Source: Ligula intestinalis (taxonomy: Eukaryota; Platyhelminthes; Cestoda; Diphyllobothriidea; Diphyllobothriidae). From it: a DNA stretch of 64,000 nucleotides. Each line of letters starts with the position of its first letter. The stretch's first letter is position 1. Shown piece by piece: positions 50,801 to 56,108 of the stretch. The notes under the pieces were generated by a model. It worked only from the letters and a program-made list of their open reading frames with translations, searched no databases and was not told the origin of the DNA. Made by a program: the position numbers and the translations under genes. The DNA lies in assembly GCA_036362985.1 (NCBI GenBank), contig JAYGXS010000005.1:32161889-32225888 (forward strand), read 5' to 3'.

Positions 50801-53800
50801 CTGTGCTCTTGTTCTTCTGCCCTGTTTAGGGGGTCATATCCAGGTTACTTCCGTGAAACTGTTCTATGTCGACATACAAATGATAACGTCTCAGACGAGG
50901 AACTTTAACGGTAAAAGAAAATGGAAAAGGGCTTTGGAAACCCCGAATCCACGTAAATTTCACATGCCAGTTTACTGTCGATAATCTAAAATAAAGTGTG
51001 TGTCTACCTTGTTCAAACCGGATACACCCTAAGCAAGCACCAGTGATATCAATGTTCAGCCACAATGACCGGTAAATGACCCTACTACACACAAAAAGGT
51101 GGTTAAGTACGCCTCCCTGAAACCCATCCAACGGGTTCTACGTCTGACTTGACATCGGTTTGATGAGAACAGGCGGTTTGCAATTCACTAGTTTGATAAT
51201 AGAGGTAGGCGTGATTAACTGAGAGGCAGGTTTGTAAGATCTGCATTCCCCGCTTGAACGGCCAATACCCGTGAAATCTTTTGCCGCCAAATGCGGTGTC
51301 AATCGAGGTCACACAGCAGGCAATTTAACTTGGTAGCTTTGTCAACAACAACAAAAAACTGGAAATAATATGCTCTACAACATCGGAACACACAAGAGAG
51401 ATCTCAGTTCCATGTGTGTCCGACTCGTGGCGGCCTACGGTCGCCTTGCCGGCAGCCACACTGAGGAGCCCACGTGCGCGGACTGACGGCAGCGCGCTTC
51501 TGGTCGGCCAGTCTTGGAGGTTGGTAGCGTGTCCTCACACGTAGCACAACCGCCCACGCAGGTGGTAGCCCTCTCGGTGTGGAGGCTATTAACTTTCAGC
51601 CAACCGCCCCCCTGCCCCCTTCTGTGGACACTTCCTTCAGGCACGTGCATGCGTCATCTTGGCAGTGAGCGGCAAGGCACCCAGCTCTCAATGACGCACG
51701 CCAGTTTGGTCTATCACTGCCGGGTTGCGTCTACTGAGGTTGACGGACTTAACAAAGTCGTTACGTACCTGTTCTGCGAAACACCCTAACCTGATTGACT
51801 TCATGAAACCTGTTTTCGGCAGTTATTGGGTCGGCGTTTACAAAGTGGTTATATACCTGTAACTCTAGGTTTTCTGTGCCCCTCCACCCCCCTTCCCGCC
51901 AAGTGATGGGCTCCATGAAACTAACTTGCAGTGGTGCTTGAATCAGTCATTTTGAAAGTACCCACACGTTTCTGAAATGTGTAAGACTACCAGAATAGTC
52001 TTCTGAGTCATCGCATGTGACGCAATCTCCATTTTTCTGAAAGAAATATCACATAATACCAACTTCAACAACAATTTGACCCTTGAGACATTGGATAGGA
52101 TTAGTTCTTCCAACCGATAGTAAATAGCATCGTCTTCAGTGGATCAATTTGCATGCAAGGGACCAAGTTGAGGAGTCTTCTATCAACAGCTGGCTTAGGG
52201 AACAGTATTAAAAAGGCCTTTTTTCTCTAGATATTGAAACTTCCACTTTGAAGAAGTAGTAGGCTCAAGCCAACAATACGCATAGGCCGACTTTTGAGTC
52301 TTTGAAACGGGTGTAAGTGCTTAAACATTGTTTTTTCTGGGCGAGCTTGAACTTTACTAGTTTGTGATTAGATGACTCAATAGGAAGATAGTACTTGATG
52401 GTAATAGCGTTTGCATCCCTCTAGAATGCAAATCATGTTGAATATCCGCCCACCCCATTACTTCCTTTGTATTTGTAGTAGAGTAATTTAAATGCACGAC
52501 GTGTAGTACATGAATGATACAAGTCAAATATGTCACCTCGATTTTTCTTCTGATGAGCAATCTTGCGTTTACACATCCCCACGCACTTTTACACCATATT
52601 AATCATTAAAGAGCAAAGAAGCCAGTGTATGCAGAGATAAGATAGAAGGCAATAAAAGTTTTCTTCATGATGCATTATGTGAAGCGATGAAGGTAGGCTT
52701 CCTACAATGGTAGAAGCAGTGTTTTAAAGGCCAAGTTACGCGGGACACACCCACTCTATGTCCCAAACTTCCTGTCCACACATAGCTCCCAATAAATATA
52801 TAATTTCTATTGGCTGCAATATTCCCTTCTCTAACTCAGCAGTCCTGTTCAGTTACTCCTATTGTTCCAACACGCATAGATGCCTGTCAAAATAATCCTT
52901 AACCAGATTTCTGTGCATATTGGTTCGTGGAGGCCTAAAAGTCGAAGGGGTTTTTGGAATATTCGGTTTTCGAAACTCGTCCTACAGCAGCCATAGTGAC
53001 CTGCATTCAAGTAGCACATTCCAAGAATTAAAAAAAGATTATCCAAAAGAACCTTGAGTTAAGGTAGATTTATTAACTACTTACTGATATACAACGACAA
53101 CACTTCAAATAACGTAAAGTTTCGCATGCCGCACCGATGTCCACTATTTCATCATCAATCCGAATCCAGGTCACTTCAGATGATTGGATCGTCATCATGT
53201 TCGACCGGACTTCTGTTTTTATATGCAAATTGATAATTGTTATCTCCTAAGCTTCGTCTACCTTGACATATTCCAAGGCGTTTGAGAACTCAATAAACGA
53301 AACACAGGTGTTCTGATGATACTTATCCAATATTAACTGCTCTGTTTTTCCGGGGGAATTTAGCGAGGAAATTTAGTGTAAAATTGACAAACCATACTTC
53401 GCCTAGAGATCAAAATTAGTTGAGCAATCTCATCACAACAGGTCTAAATAGCCCTGCTCCCACTCTCATCACATGCAACTTTCGCTTTCTTGGGAAACAT
53501 TATTTTCAGTACTGAGCCTCTGTTTAAGCCCGGATTTTTTCAGCCGACGCCGGCAAATTCACCCGCATGGGCCCCTGTGAAGCTACTTGGATAAGTCCTC
53601 AGGATAGACACGGTAATAGCTACATCCCGCGTTGCAATTGGATTTGGGGTACATTCACGGAAGGGTATGTATTTACATGCCCTAGGCCTAAACTACCCTC
53701 TTACTCTAACTTTAATCCTACTTCAAATCCCAACGTGAAGCCTTGCCATTATCCTACGGCCAACACCTACCCTAACCTTATACTTAAGCGTATCCATTAC

Positions 53801-56108
53801 TCCAATCTTAAAACTAGTCATAGCCCCGAAACATTACAGAGAAAATTTATCCATTTTTACATATTACTGTGTCCCAAAAAGTTTTAAACCATTGTGGTCT
53901 ATAACAAAGTTAAATAAGTATTTGTCCTAACGAAGTTGAGTTGTGTCTTTTGACAAATTCAAGTGTACACTCCCCCGATGTCATATTTGACTCTCCTCTG
54001 TTCGAATCACCTCAGGGTTATTTAAATATTTCTAGATAGGTCACATTTTTATCAATAGTTCCAGTTGGCAGCCAGGAACATGCTGGAAGATGACGCTATT
54101 GCAGGATATGCCAGTATTCCCAGCTTTTGTTTTTTTGCTTTCAAGTGTTCATACAGCCCGATGTTGACTACTATCCGAGAAGTTAGCTGTCAAATAGCCC
54201 TACTCGACTGGCTTTTTCTTCTTGGTTGGTCATTTGAGGTTTTTGAATGGCTAAAATATGTATAAACATCTAAAAATACAAAATGGAGTAAATTTCAATT
54301 TAAACCACCTAAGTCTAGCCTCAAGTTCCCAGCTGATTTAGTTCAACAACCTGATAATGATCATTTTGCAAATGCATTTCAGACGCCAGTAGCCCTTTCA
54401 TGGCCATTTTGCACGAAAATCTCATTTAAACTAGTGCTTCCCAATGAATATACATTCCACGATTAATCCGGTTTTAGATGCCTCGATTTCCGAATAAGAC
54501 AAGCAATTAAGGGTCCTCCGTCGCAGAAATTTGAATATTTGTGCAAGGCTCCATAATTGTCTGCTTCCGACCAATCGGAATAATGTATCAGAAAGAGAAA
54601 ATGTGAAGTTGTATGAACGACAACTGTCAGCGATTTAAGTTTCATTTAAGTCCACCTTCAAGCATCCAACCAATTCTTTTTTACTCTGGTCGACGGCTGA
54701 GCTAGCTGTTACTATCTCTGCTCGCCTGTTAAAAACGGATCTAGGCAGATGCCCTGATATTGTGCCAGGTAGAAAATGTGAGAAAAGTGTGAAACGCACT
54801 AGAAAAATTGGCCTGTATGATATAGGGGATGACTCCGTAGGGCCAGGTTCTGGACTTGTAGGCGGTAGCCGCTCGTCGACTGCGTCGTTTTGGATCTTCC
54901 TCGGCGCCTTTTCCAGACAAATTTCTTCGCGACCGGCTGCTTCTATCCGACGGCTGCTGTTTCTGCTCCCTCTGCCTCCTCCGAAGTTTGCGGAGTCGCC
55001 ATCTTCGAAGGCGGTCAGCTCGCCGCCGATTGTGATTCATGGTTCTTGCGGCTTGTGGCTGCTCATCGAACGTCTTCCCCGTGTTGCGCTCAAGCTCCGT
55101 TTGTCTGTCCCTCTTGCGACGCTGCCGACGGCCACGCCGTCTTCCAGTCACAGAGTTACTACCCTGTGTGGCTGGTGTTGGGCTTGCTGGACTTTGGCCC
55201 TGTGATTGGCTTCATTAAGAAAAAAAATAATGAGCGTGCCAGAAAGGGGGTAAGCAGAAACAAAAAAGATGGCAATGGCTACATTTCATACTTTGCATCG
55301 TTTCAGGAAATTGTCACTGATTTCTCAAAAGCCAGAATATCATGTAGGATAAGATGGTAGCCTAATCAGGAACTCAATCGTTAGGCAAGATGACTTCCTG
55401 CTATAAAACTTAAGCATCCTTGCACATGGACATAAAAAGACTCTTTTTACCGTACAGATTACACTTATGTTGATGTAATACATGATCCTTAGCGCGACTT
55501 CTTTTACGTTCTTACCCATCCCTTATTTTTAGTGGATGAGGGAGAGGGCTTACCGGGAACGGAACAGTGTTTTTGATTTTAATCCCGAGCTTTCACACTC
55601 TTACAGGAGTTACTCGTTAGAGGTAAGAAACAGCAAGGAAAAGTGCGGGTAATTAACTGTCACTGCAGGACGTCTGGACGTGACTGTGCAGGACTCTCTA
55701 CGACGGCGCCAATTCGATACTTGGAATGATTGGGACCCCATCCATGGAAAATAAACCAATTGTTCCGGTGCTCGACAAACCTTCTACCTTACCAATACAA
55801 ACACCTGTACCGCGATATTTTTCACTCATTCGTGCATATTTGGGTTTTAATTTGAAGACAGAGTTGCTACTGAACTAACTGTGAAATAACAAAAGCTAAA
55901 AAATAATTAAGTTGTGTGATATACCTTAGCTCCCGAGGATGTTGTTGCACAGGAGTTGCCGAATCACTCGTATGATCGTCACTCTGCCTGGAATCCGGCT
56001 CAGTATGATCGTCCCATTGTTGCAAGGGTCGACTCTGTACGTGGCCATGGCGTGCGACCATGGCCTCCACCTCCGAATCCGTCAATGCAGCATCTCCCAT
56101 AAAGCCAT
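4957..56108 (-). CDS. Tolloid/BMP-1-like astacin metalloproteinase, 17 exons, 5' end missing
   Basis: Whole-gene entry; the 17 exons are listed separately. Joined exons give 1434 residues and a TAA stop with consistent phases throughout. Domain order: basic prodomain (1-174), astacin catalytic domain (about 175-374) with [13 protein letters not shown] at 269-281 and Met-turn SVMHY at 324-328, CUB1 (376-612), CUB2 (614-727), EGF1 (727-768), CUB3 (769-882), EGF2 (883-923), CUB4 (928-1041), CUB5 (1043-1160), then a tail of about 270 residues. This order is diagnostic of the BMP1/TLL/Tolloid family, secreted proteases that process procollagens and the BMP antagonist Chordin. Known family members are about 1000 residues; this one is longer because of insertions in CUB1 and the C-terminal tail. 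The gene spans at least 51 kb. The substrate is inferred from family, not seen. Whether it is a BMP1 or TLL orthologue cannot be decided here, so no symbol is given. Confidence 0.96.
7040..7240. repeat. Low-complexity TTAGTT/AACTTAA-rich tract
   Basis: First half is T-rich with repeated TTAGTT words, second half A-rich with AACTTA words, so the halves are loosely complementary. Possibly a worn foldback element. Confidence 0.4.
8047..8062. repeat. AAT microsatellite
   Basis: About five tandem AAT units; a second short AAT tract follows at 8114-8135. Confidence 0.8.
8527..9349. mobile_element. Non-autonomous TIR element, 0.82 kb
   Basis: Outer ends read cagttggc at 8527 and its complement gccaactg ending 9349. 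Inside, a perfect inverted match of about 29 bases (8542-8570 against 9304-9332, containing ttcgataaattctcatcgag) defines the arms. Interior has no transposase-like frame. An internal segment near 8890-9040 is similar to plus-strand sequence near 57230-57360, so it belongs to a dispersed family. No clear target-site duplication was seen. Confidence 0.75.
8719..8733. repeat. GA microsatellite
   Basis: Short run of GA dinucleotides inside the TIR element. Confidence 0.7.
11048..11076. repeat. AT microsatellite
   Basis: About 28 bases of alternating A and T with one interruption. Confidence 0.9.
12483..12555 (-). CDS. Exon 16: middle of CUB5
   Basis: Acceptor ttctttttag, donor AAA|GTAAGA. Encodes [12 protein letters not shown]...RLGEYCGRK, matching the family motif [23 protein letters not shown]. 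Phase 2 in, phase 0 out; joins exon 15 to give LCTYDYVKLF. Confidence 0.95.
12556..15360 (-). other. Intron 15 (2.8 kb)
   Basis: Contains the 14.4-15.1 kb insertion flanked by a 15-base direct repeat. The remainder shows nothing recognisable. Confidence 0.85.
14404..15135. mobile_element. Insertion with 15-bp target-site duplication and 56-bp inverted repeats
   Basis: The direct repeat aactaaatactacgt occurs exactly at 14404-14418 and 15121-15135, bounding 702 bases. Inside, 14416-14471 and 14989-15044 are near-perfect inverted copies of about 56 bases (containing ggaaaaataggcgactaaag). A 76-base segment lies between the right arm and the right direct repeat, so the arms are not both terminal. 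The interior is GC-richer than the intron and has a cgtcagaa-type short repeat near 14725-14760. No coding frame. The 15-base duplication is more typical of target-primed retrotransposition than of a cut-and-paste MITE. Confidence 0.8.
15361..15541 (-). CDS. Exon 15: start of CUB5
   Basis: Acceptor tattttgcag, donor TGCAC|GTGAGG. Encodes [20 protein letters not shown] and [19 protein letters not shown], then [10 protein letters not shown]. Family CUB5 has CGG...[20 protein letters not shown]...FEVEEETDC, a very close match. NAS and NYT are potential N-glycosylation sites. Confidence 0.96.
15542..19464 (-). other. Intron 14 (3.9 kb)
   Basis: Holds the foldback element at 16603-17080. The rest is AT-rich with nothing recognisable apart from a stretch near 18950 similar to 62605 (GGTGGTGGTC then GAGATCAT). 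Confidence 0.85.
16603..17080. mobile_element. Foldback element, related to the 24.7-kb copy
   Basis: 16603-16687 and 16994-17080 are inverted copies of about 85 bases with scattered differences (shared words include acaatttcgtgac and ttattcaactgcat). Ends resemble those of the 24.7-kb foldback (GGAAGAAATT...GCAAA...AGAATT, and GTCACGAAATT inside both), so the two appear to be one family. No open frame. Confidence 0.7.
19465..19678 (-). CDS. Exon 14: second half of CUB4
   Basis: Acceptor ttttcgtag, donor ACTG|GTATGC; phase 0 in, 1 out. Encodes [37 protein letters not shown] and [17 protein letters not shown]; the family has MDIESQPECAYDHLEVFDG, LGRFCGSKKPEPV and SDNSVQRKGFQASH. Confidence 0.96.
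19679..21889 (-). other. Intron 13 (2.2 kb)
   Basis: AT-rich; contains the perfect hairpin at 20097-20122 and an A/T low-complexity tract near 20330-20460. No gene seen. Confidence 0.8.
20097..20122. other. Perfect 9-bp hairpin
   Basis: TCGGCAGAG and CTCTGCCGA flank the 8-base loop GTCGGAAA. The GC-rich stem stands out in AT-rich intron sequence. Function unknown; it could be transcribed in pre-mRNA. Confidence 0.6.
21890..22029 (-). CDS. Exon 13: start of CUB4
   Basis: Acceptor cgctttcag, donor TTG|GTAAGT. Encodes [20 protein letters not shown], then [13 protein letters not shown] and TPGHRVKL. Family CUB4: [20 protein letters not shown] and [10 protein letters not shown]. An alternative AG seven bases inside would break the frame. 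Confidence 0.96.
22875..22990 (+). mobile_element. tRNA-headed SINE-like element with hammerhead-like core
   Basis: Pol III box A (TGCTCAGTGGTTAGA, 22879-22893) and box B (GTGGGCTCGAGCC, 22919-22931) lie about 40 bases apart as in a tRNA gene, but no full tRNA cloverleaf is present. Some 35 bases downstream is CTGATGA then ACTA then GAAATGGCC, a hammerhead-type core whose stem II is nearly absent. Ends were not resolved. Resembles the minus-strand copies at 42.4 and 48.2 kb. Confidence 0.65.
23348..23891. mobile_element. TIR element, family copy 1
   Basis: The first about 75 bases are an imperfect inverted copy of the last about 75 (tcctacgaaaacggtggtta near 23391 against its complement near 23840). 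Aligns along its whole length with 39245-39780, including a central gcttcgcgccgcggacta palindrome-like block. No transposase frame. Confidence 0.75.
23990..24055. repeat. Degenerate CCCTAA-like tract
   Basis: Repeated ctaaccctta and ctaaccctt-like words, interrupted. Similar but longer tracts occur at 43.06, 46.57, 50.6 and 53.7 kb. Confidence 0.5.
24155..24461 (-). CDS. Exon 12: second half of CUB3 and all of EGF2
   Basis: Acceptor acctttcag, donor GAGA|GTAAGT; 307 bases. Encodes [29 protein letters not shown] and [16 protein letters not shown] (CUB3 end) directly followed by the calcium-binding EGF module [20 protein letters not shown] then [11 protein letters not shown] and NCKE, with six cysteines. 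No intron separates the CUB and EGF units here, unlike EGF1, which has its own exon. Confidence 0.97.
24462..29125 (-). other. Intron 11 (4.7 kb)
   Basis: Holds the large foldback element at 24721-25365. From 25.4 to 29.1 kb it is AT-rich with no recognisable feature. Confidence 0.85.
24721..25365. mobile_element. Foldback element with 164-bp inverted arms
   Basis: 24721-24884 and 25202-25365 are inverted copies, 164 bases each, differing at only a handful of positions (left end gaagcaagcaaat, right end its complement atttgcttgcttc). The 317-base centre has no open frame. The words cttttagactt at about 24708 and 25400 may be remnants of a flanking duplication but do not abut the arms. Confidence 0.88.
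29126..29286 (-). CDS. Exon 11: start of CUB3
   Basis: Acceptor gcatttcag, donor AAC|GTAAGA. Encodes [20 protein letters not shown], then [15 protein letters not shown] and [13 protein letters not shown]. Family CUB3: ACGG...[27 protein letters not shown] and NFT are possible N-glycosylation sites. Confidence 0.96.
29287..33285 (-). other. Intron 10 (4.0 kb)
   Basis: AT-rich. Only a 65-base tandem duplication at 32301-32432 and T-rich low-complexity sequence near 31280-31380 were noticed. Confidence 0.8.
32301..32432. repeat. 65-bp tandem duplication
   Basis: atatcactggacagttcttt at 32335 recurs as atatcattggacagttcttt at 32400; the flanking gtgaaagtgtt and atgagaa words repeat at the same spacing. 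Confidence 0.8.
33286..33408 (-). CDS. Exon 10: EGF1 module
   Basis: Acceptor catctgccag, donor GAAG|GTGCGT; symmetric phase 1-1 exon. Encodes [20 protein letters not shown] then [20 protein letters not shown]: six cysteines in cbEGF spacing with the hydroxylation-type motif C-x-N-x-x-x-GGYRC. The first calcium ligand is Glu instead of the usual Asp/Asn. Confidence 0.97.
33409..34354 (-). other. Intron 9 (0.95 kb)
   Basis: Contains the 42-bp tandem duplication at 34012-34095; otherwise plain AT-rich sequence. Confidence 0.8.
34012..34095. repeat. 42-bp tandem duplication
   Basis: aaatataagg...cacatattctttca...ctccaccatcatct occurs twice in succession, 42 bases apart, with three differences. 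Confidence 0.85.
34355..34550 (-). CDS. Exon 9: second half of CUB2
   Basis: Acceptor ttttttacag, donor AAAG|GTGAAA. Encodes [20 protein letters not shown], then [19 protein letters not shown] and [16 protein letters not shown]. The calcium-site residues of CUB (D in [10 protein letters not shown]) are kept. Confidence 0.96.
37407..37440 (-). ncRNA. CTGACGA...CGAAA hammerhead-like motif
   Basis: On the minus strand: CTGACGA, then a stem (GACTC pairs with GAGTT across CCGCAA), then CGAAAGCTC. Upstream GTTTTAT and downstream ATAAAAC are complementary and could form the closing stem. A defined cleavage site and stem III are not clear, so ribozyme status is open. Relatives at 43.7 and 55.6 kb lie in the same orientation. 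Confidence 0.4.
37449..37655. repeat. G-rich minisatellite, unit about 50-60 bp
   Basis: About four degenerate units of the pattern aactgtcaacgaaagcaggcaa ... tataggggnaagggg. Variable G runs reach ten in a row (37622-37631). It immediately follows the hammerhead-like motif; a partial unit (gtaattaactgtca) also follows the related motif at 55.6 kb. Confidence 0.75.
37673..37818 (-). CDS. Exon 8: start of CUB2
   Basis: Acceptor aacatcag, donor GAT|GTAAGT; phase 1 in, 0 out. Encodes [20 protein letters not shown], then [20 protein letters not shown] and LTFQSFD. Human CUB2: [20 protein letters not shown] and LTFQSFE, so nearly superposable. Confidence 0.97.
37819..40624 (-). other. Intron 7 (2.8 kb)
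   Basis: Contains the second copy of the TIR family (39245-39780); the rest is unremarkable. Confidence 0.85.
39245..39780. mobile_element. TIR element, family copy 2
   Basis: Same family as 23348-23891: tcccagcat...ttgtc..tatgaaaatggtggttg at the left, its complement at the right (gttttcgtaggacaacatgc, 39721-39740), and the shared central tcgcgccgcggactatatta block. About 536 bases, no transposase frame. Confidence 0.75.
40625..40741 (-). CDS. Exon 7: end of CUB1
   Basis: Acceptor cgcttcag, donor CAAG|GTAAGA. Encodes [20 protein letters not shown], then [18 protein letters not shown]; human CUB1 ends [20 protein letters not shown] then FRSSSNWVGKGFFAVYE. Confidence 0.96.
41854..41919 (-). 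mobile_element. Possible tRNA-derived SINE head
   Basis: On the minus strand TAGCTCAGGTGG (box A, 41919-41908) is followed about 43 bases later by GGTTCGGATACC (box B with one extra base). No complete tRNA fold was found. Confidence 0.4.
42366..42481 (-). mobile_element. tRNA-headed SINE-like element with hammerhead-like core
   Basis: Minus strand: box A CTGGCATAGTGGTTAGCG (42481-42464), box B GGTCGTGGTTCCAAGCC (42441-42425), then GTGAGGA, ACTTATAAG and GAAATGACCATT at 42410-42366. CTGG before and CCAG after the core can pair as stem I. C3 of the hammerhead core is G, so this copy is probably inactive. Confidence 0.65.
42949..43330. mobile_element. Foldback element enclosing degenerate TTAGG-like array
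   Basis: aggtaaggatga...ctaaacaggac at 42949-42983 is inverted at 43293-43328 (gtcctgtttag...tcatccttacct). Between them lies about 150 bases of ggttag/gggtta/ttagg words (43060-43210). Confidence 0.65.
43060..43210. repeat. Degenerate TTAGGG-like tract (G-rich on plus strand)
   Basis: Repeated gggttag, gggttaa, ttaggattaag words without a fixed period. Not a true telomeric array. Confidence 0.55.
43663..43685. repeat. GAA microsatellite
   Basis: About seven AAG/GAA units. Confidence 0.9.
43720..43759 (-). ncRNA. CTGATGA hammerhead-like motif, second family
   Basis: Minus strand: CTGATGA, TGGAT paired with ATCCA across TCCAGCAAGC, then AAAC where GAAAC would be needed. Neighbouring sequence (ggtgatcgagagaac) matches the copy at 37.4 kb. 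Likely inactive relic. Confidence 0.35.
44759..44771. repeat. Poly-G run
   Basis: Run of 13 G on the plus strand. Confidence 0.9.
45271..45867 (-). CDS. Exon 6: most of CUB1, with large insertions
   Basis: Acceptor ctcatacctag, donor ATAG|GTATGG; 597 bases, fully open. Starts [17 protein letters not shown] (family CGETLQDSTGNFSSPEYP), then about 100 extra residues rich in Ser, Pro, Gly, Arg and Asp before [20 protein letters not shown]; family has only about 25 residues between these two cysteines. A second insertion of about 25 residues precedes [15 protein letters not shown] content is higher than the introns, arguing for real coding, but a retained in-frame intron cannot be excluded. Confidence 0.93.
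45868..47406 (-). other. Intron 5 (1.5 kb)
   Basis: Contains a C-rich degenerate CCCTAA-like tract (46570-46700); no gene seen. Confidence 0.85.
46570..46700. repeat. Degenerate CCCTAA-like tract
   Basis: Words ccctaacc, taaaccct, cctaaccctaac, taagcctaaccc spaced irregularly. The right flank ttatgtcttgtttgga resembles the flank of the 43-kb foldback. Confidence 0.6.
47407..47667 (-). CDS. Exon 5: C-terminal half of astacin domain
   Basis: Acceptor ctaacgtag, donor CCGA|GTGAGT. Encodes [36 protein letters not shown] and [12 protein letters not shown] then [12 protein letters not shown] is the Met-turn with the zinc-liganding Tyr of astacins. The segment [16 protein letters not shown] carries two adjacent Cys not found at this place in vertebrate BMP-1/TLL (family VPKYEVNGVKPPIGQ). 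Confidence 0.97.
47668..47826 (-). other. Intron 4 (159 bp)
   Basis: Only short intron of the gene; donor GACG|GTAACT, acceptor cctaacgtag. Confidence 0.9.
47827..47972 (-). CDS. Exon 4: astacin zinc-binding exon
   Basis: Acceptor caaaccaag, donor GACG|GTAACT. Encodes [17 protein letters not shown] then [20 protein letters not shown] and EHTRPDRD. HExxHxxGxxH supplies three zinc-ligand His and the catalytic Glu; CCSYVGRR with the preceding CG completes the Cys-rich loop specific to the BMP1/Tolloid astacins. Confidence 0.98.
47973..49899 (-). other. Intron 3 (1.9 kb)
   Basis: Contains the SINE-like piece at 48155-48298; the rest is unremarkable. Confidence 0.85.
48155..48298 (-). mobile_element. 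tRNA-headed SINE-like element with hammerhead-like core
   Basis: Minus strand: box A CTGGCGCAATGGTTATAGAG (48298-48279), box B TTCGTGGTTTCGAAAATC (48257-48240), then CTGACGA, CAACTTGTAAGCCA, GAAATGGC (48190-48162). The core CTGANGA...GAAA is intact; stems I and III are weak. Confidence 0.65.
49900..50020 (-). CDS. Exon 3: N-terminal half of astacin domain
   Basis: Acceptor gcaccaag, donor GCGG|GTAAGT. Encodes [20 protein letters not shown] then [20 protein letters not shown]; family RAVFRQAMRHWEKHTCVTF and SYIVFTYRPCG. Supplies the first domain cysteine (HTC). Confidence 0.97.
50580..50770. repeat. Degenerate CCCTAA-like tract
   Basis: Irregular taacact, ctaacc, ttaaccctta, cctaaatctaacc words. 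Right flank gttcttctgccctgtttagg resembles the flanks at 43.3 and 46.8 kb. Confidence 0.6.
53680..53830. repeat. Degenerate CCCTAA-like tract
   Basis: Irregular ccctaggcctaaac, ctctaac, ctaccctaacctt words. Confidence 0.5.
54800..55209 (-). CDS. Exon 2 (of those seen): basic prodomain, propeptide cleavage site, start of protease
   Basis: Acceptor tttcttaatgaag, donor TCTA|GTGCGT; 410 bases. After a Ser/Pro/Gln-rich start it encodes an extremely Arg-rich prodomain ([13 protein letters not shown] and [18 protein letters not shown]), furin-type sites RRKR, RSRR and RRSRR, then the mature N-terminus [20 protein letters not shown], matching AATSRPERVWPDGVIPFVI of BMP-1. The Arg-rich stretch explains long unrelated frames on the plus strand here. 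The acceptor is the only AG that fits the phase of the preceding exon; an in-frame TGA lies just upstream. Confidence 0.95.
55210..55924 (-). other. First visible intron (0.7 kb)
   Basis: Contains the hammerhead-like motif at 55587-55620; nothing else. Confidence 0.85.
55587..55620 (-). ncRNA. Hammerhead-like motif, second family
   Basis: Minus strand: CTAACGA (core expects CTGACGA), ACTC paired with GAGT across CTGTAA, then GTGAAAGCTCGGG. Close relative of the 37.4-kb copy and followed by a partial gtaattaactgtca unit. Core substitution suggests inactivity. Confidence 0.35.
55925..56108 (-). CDS. Exon 1 (of those seen): N-terminal prodomain
   Basis: Acceptor gtttattttag, donor CTAAG|GTAT. 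Encodes [20 protein letters not shown] then a polar, Asp/Ser/Gln-rich stretch to [21 protein letters not shown] matches the AAFLGDIALDEEDLRA motif at the start of BMP-1 prodomains. The first codon is split and needs one base from an upstream exon carrying the signal peptide. Reading through the acceptor gives a hydrophobic stretch but no ATG before a stop. Confidence 0.88.

Larger units (their letters stand above)
50021..54799 (-). other. Intron 2 (4.8 kb)
   Basis: Contains two CCCTAA-like tracts (50580-50770, 53680-53830) and GC-richer sequence near 51.4-51.7 kb that gives open frames without recognisable homology. No gene seen. Confidence 0.8.

Noticed and set aside
54762..55360. Long plus-strand open frames opposite the Arg-rich prodomain
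   Set aside because: Complement of Arg codons gives Ser/Pro/Leu-rich frames without stops; the minus-strand reading is the one with homology.
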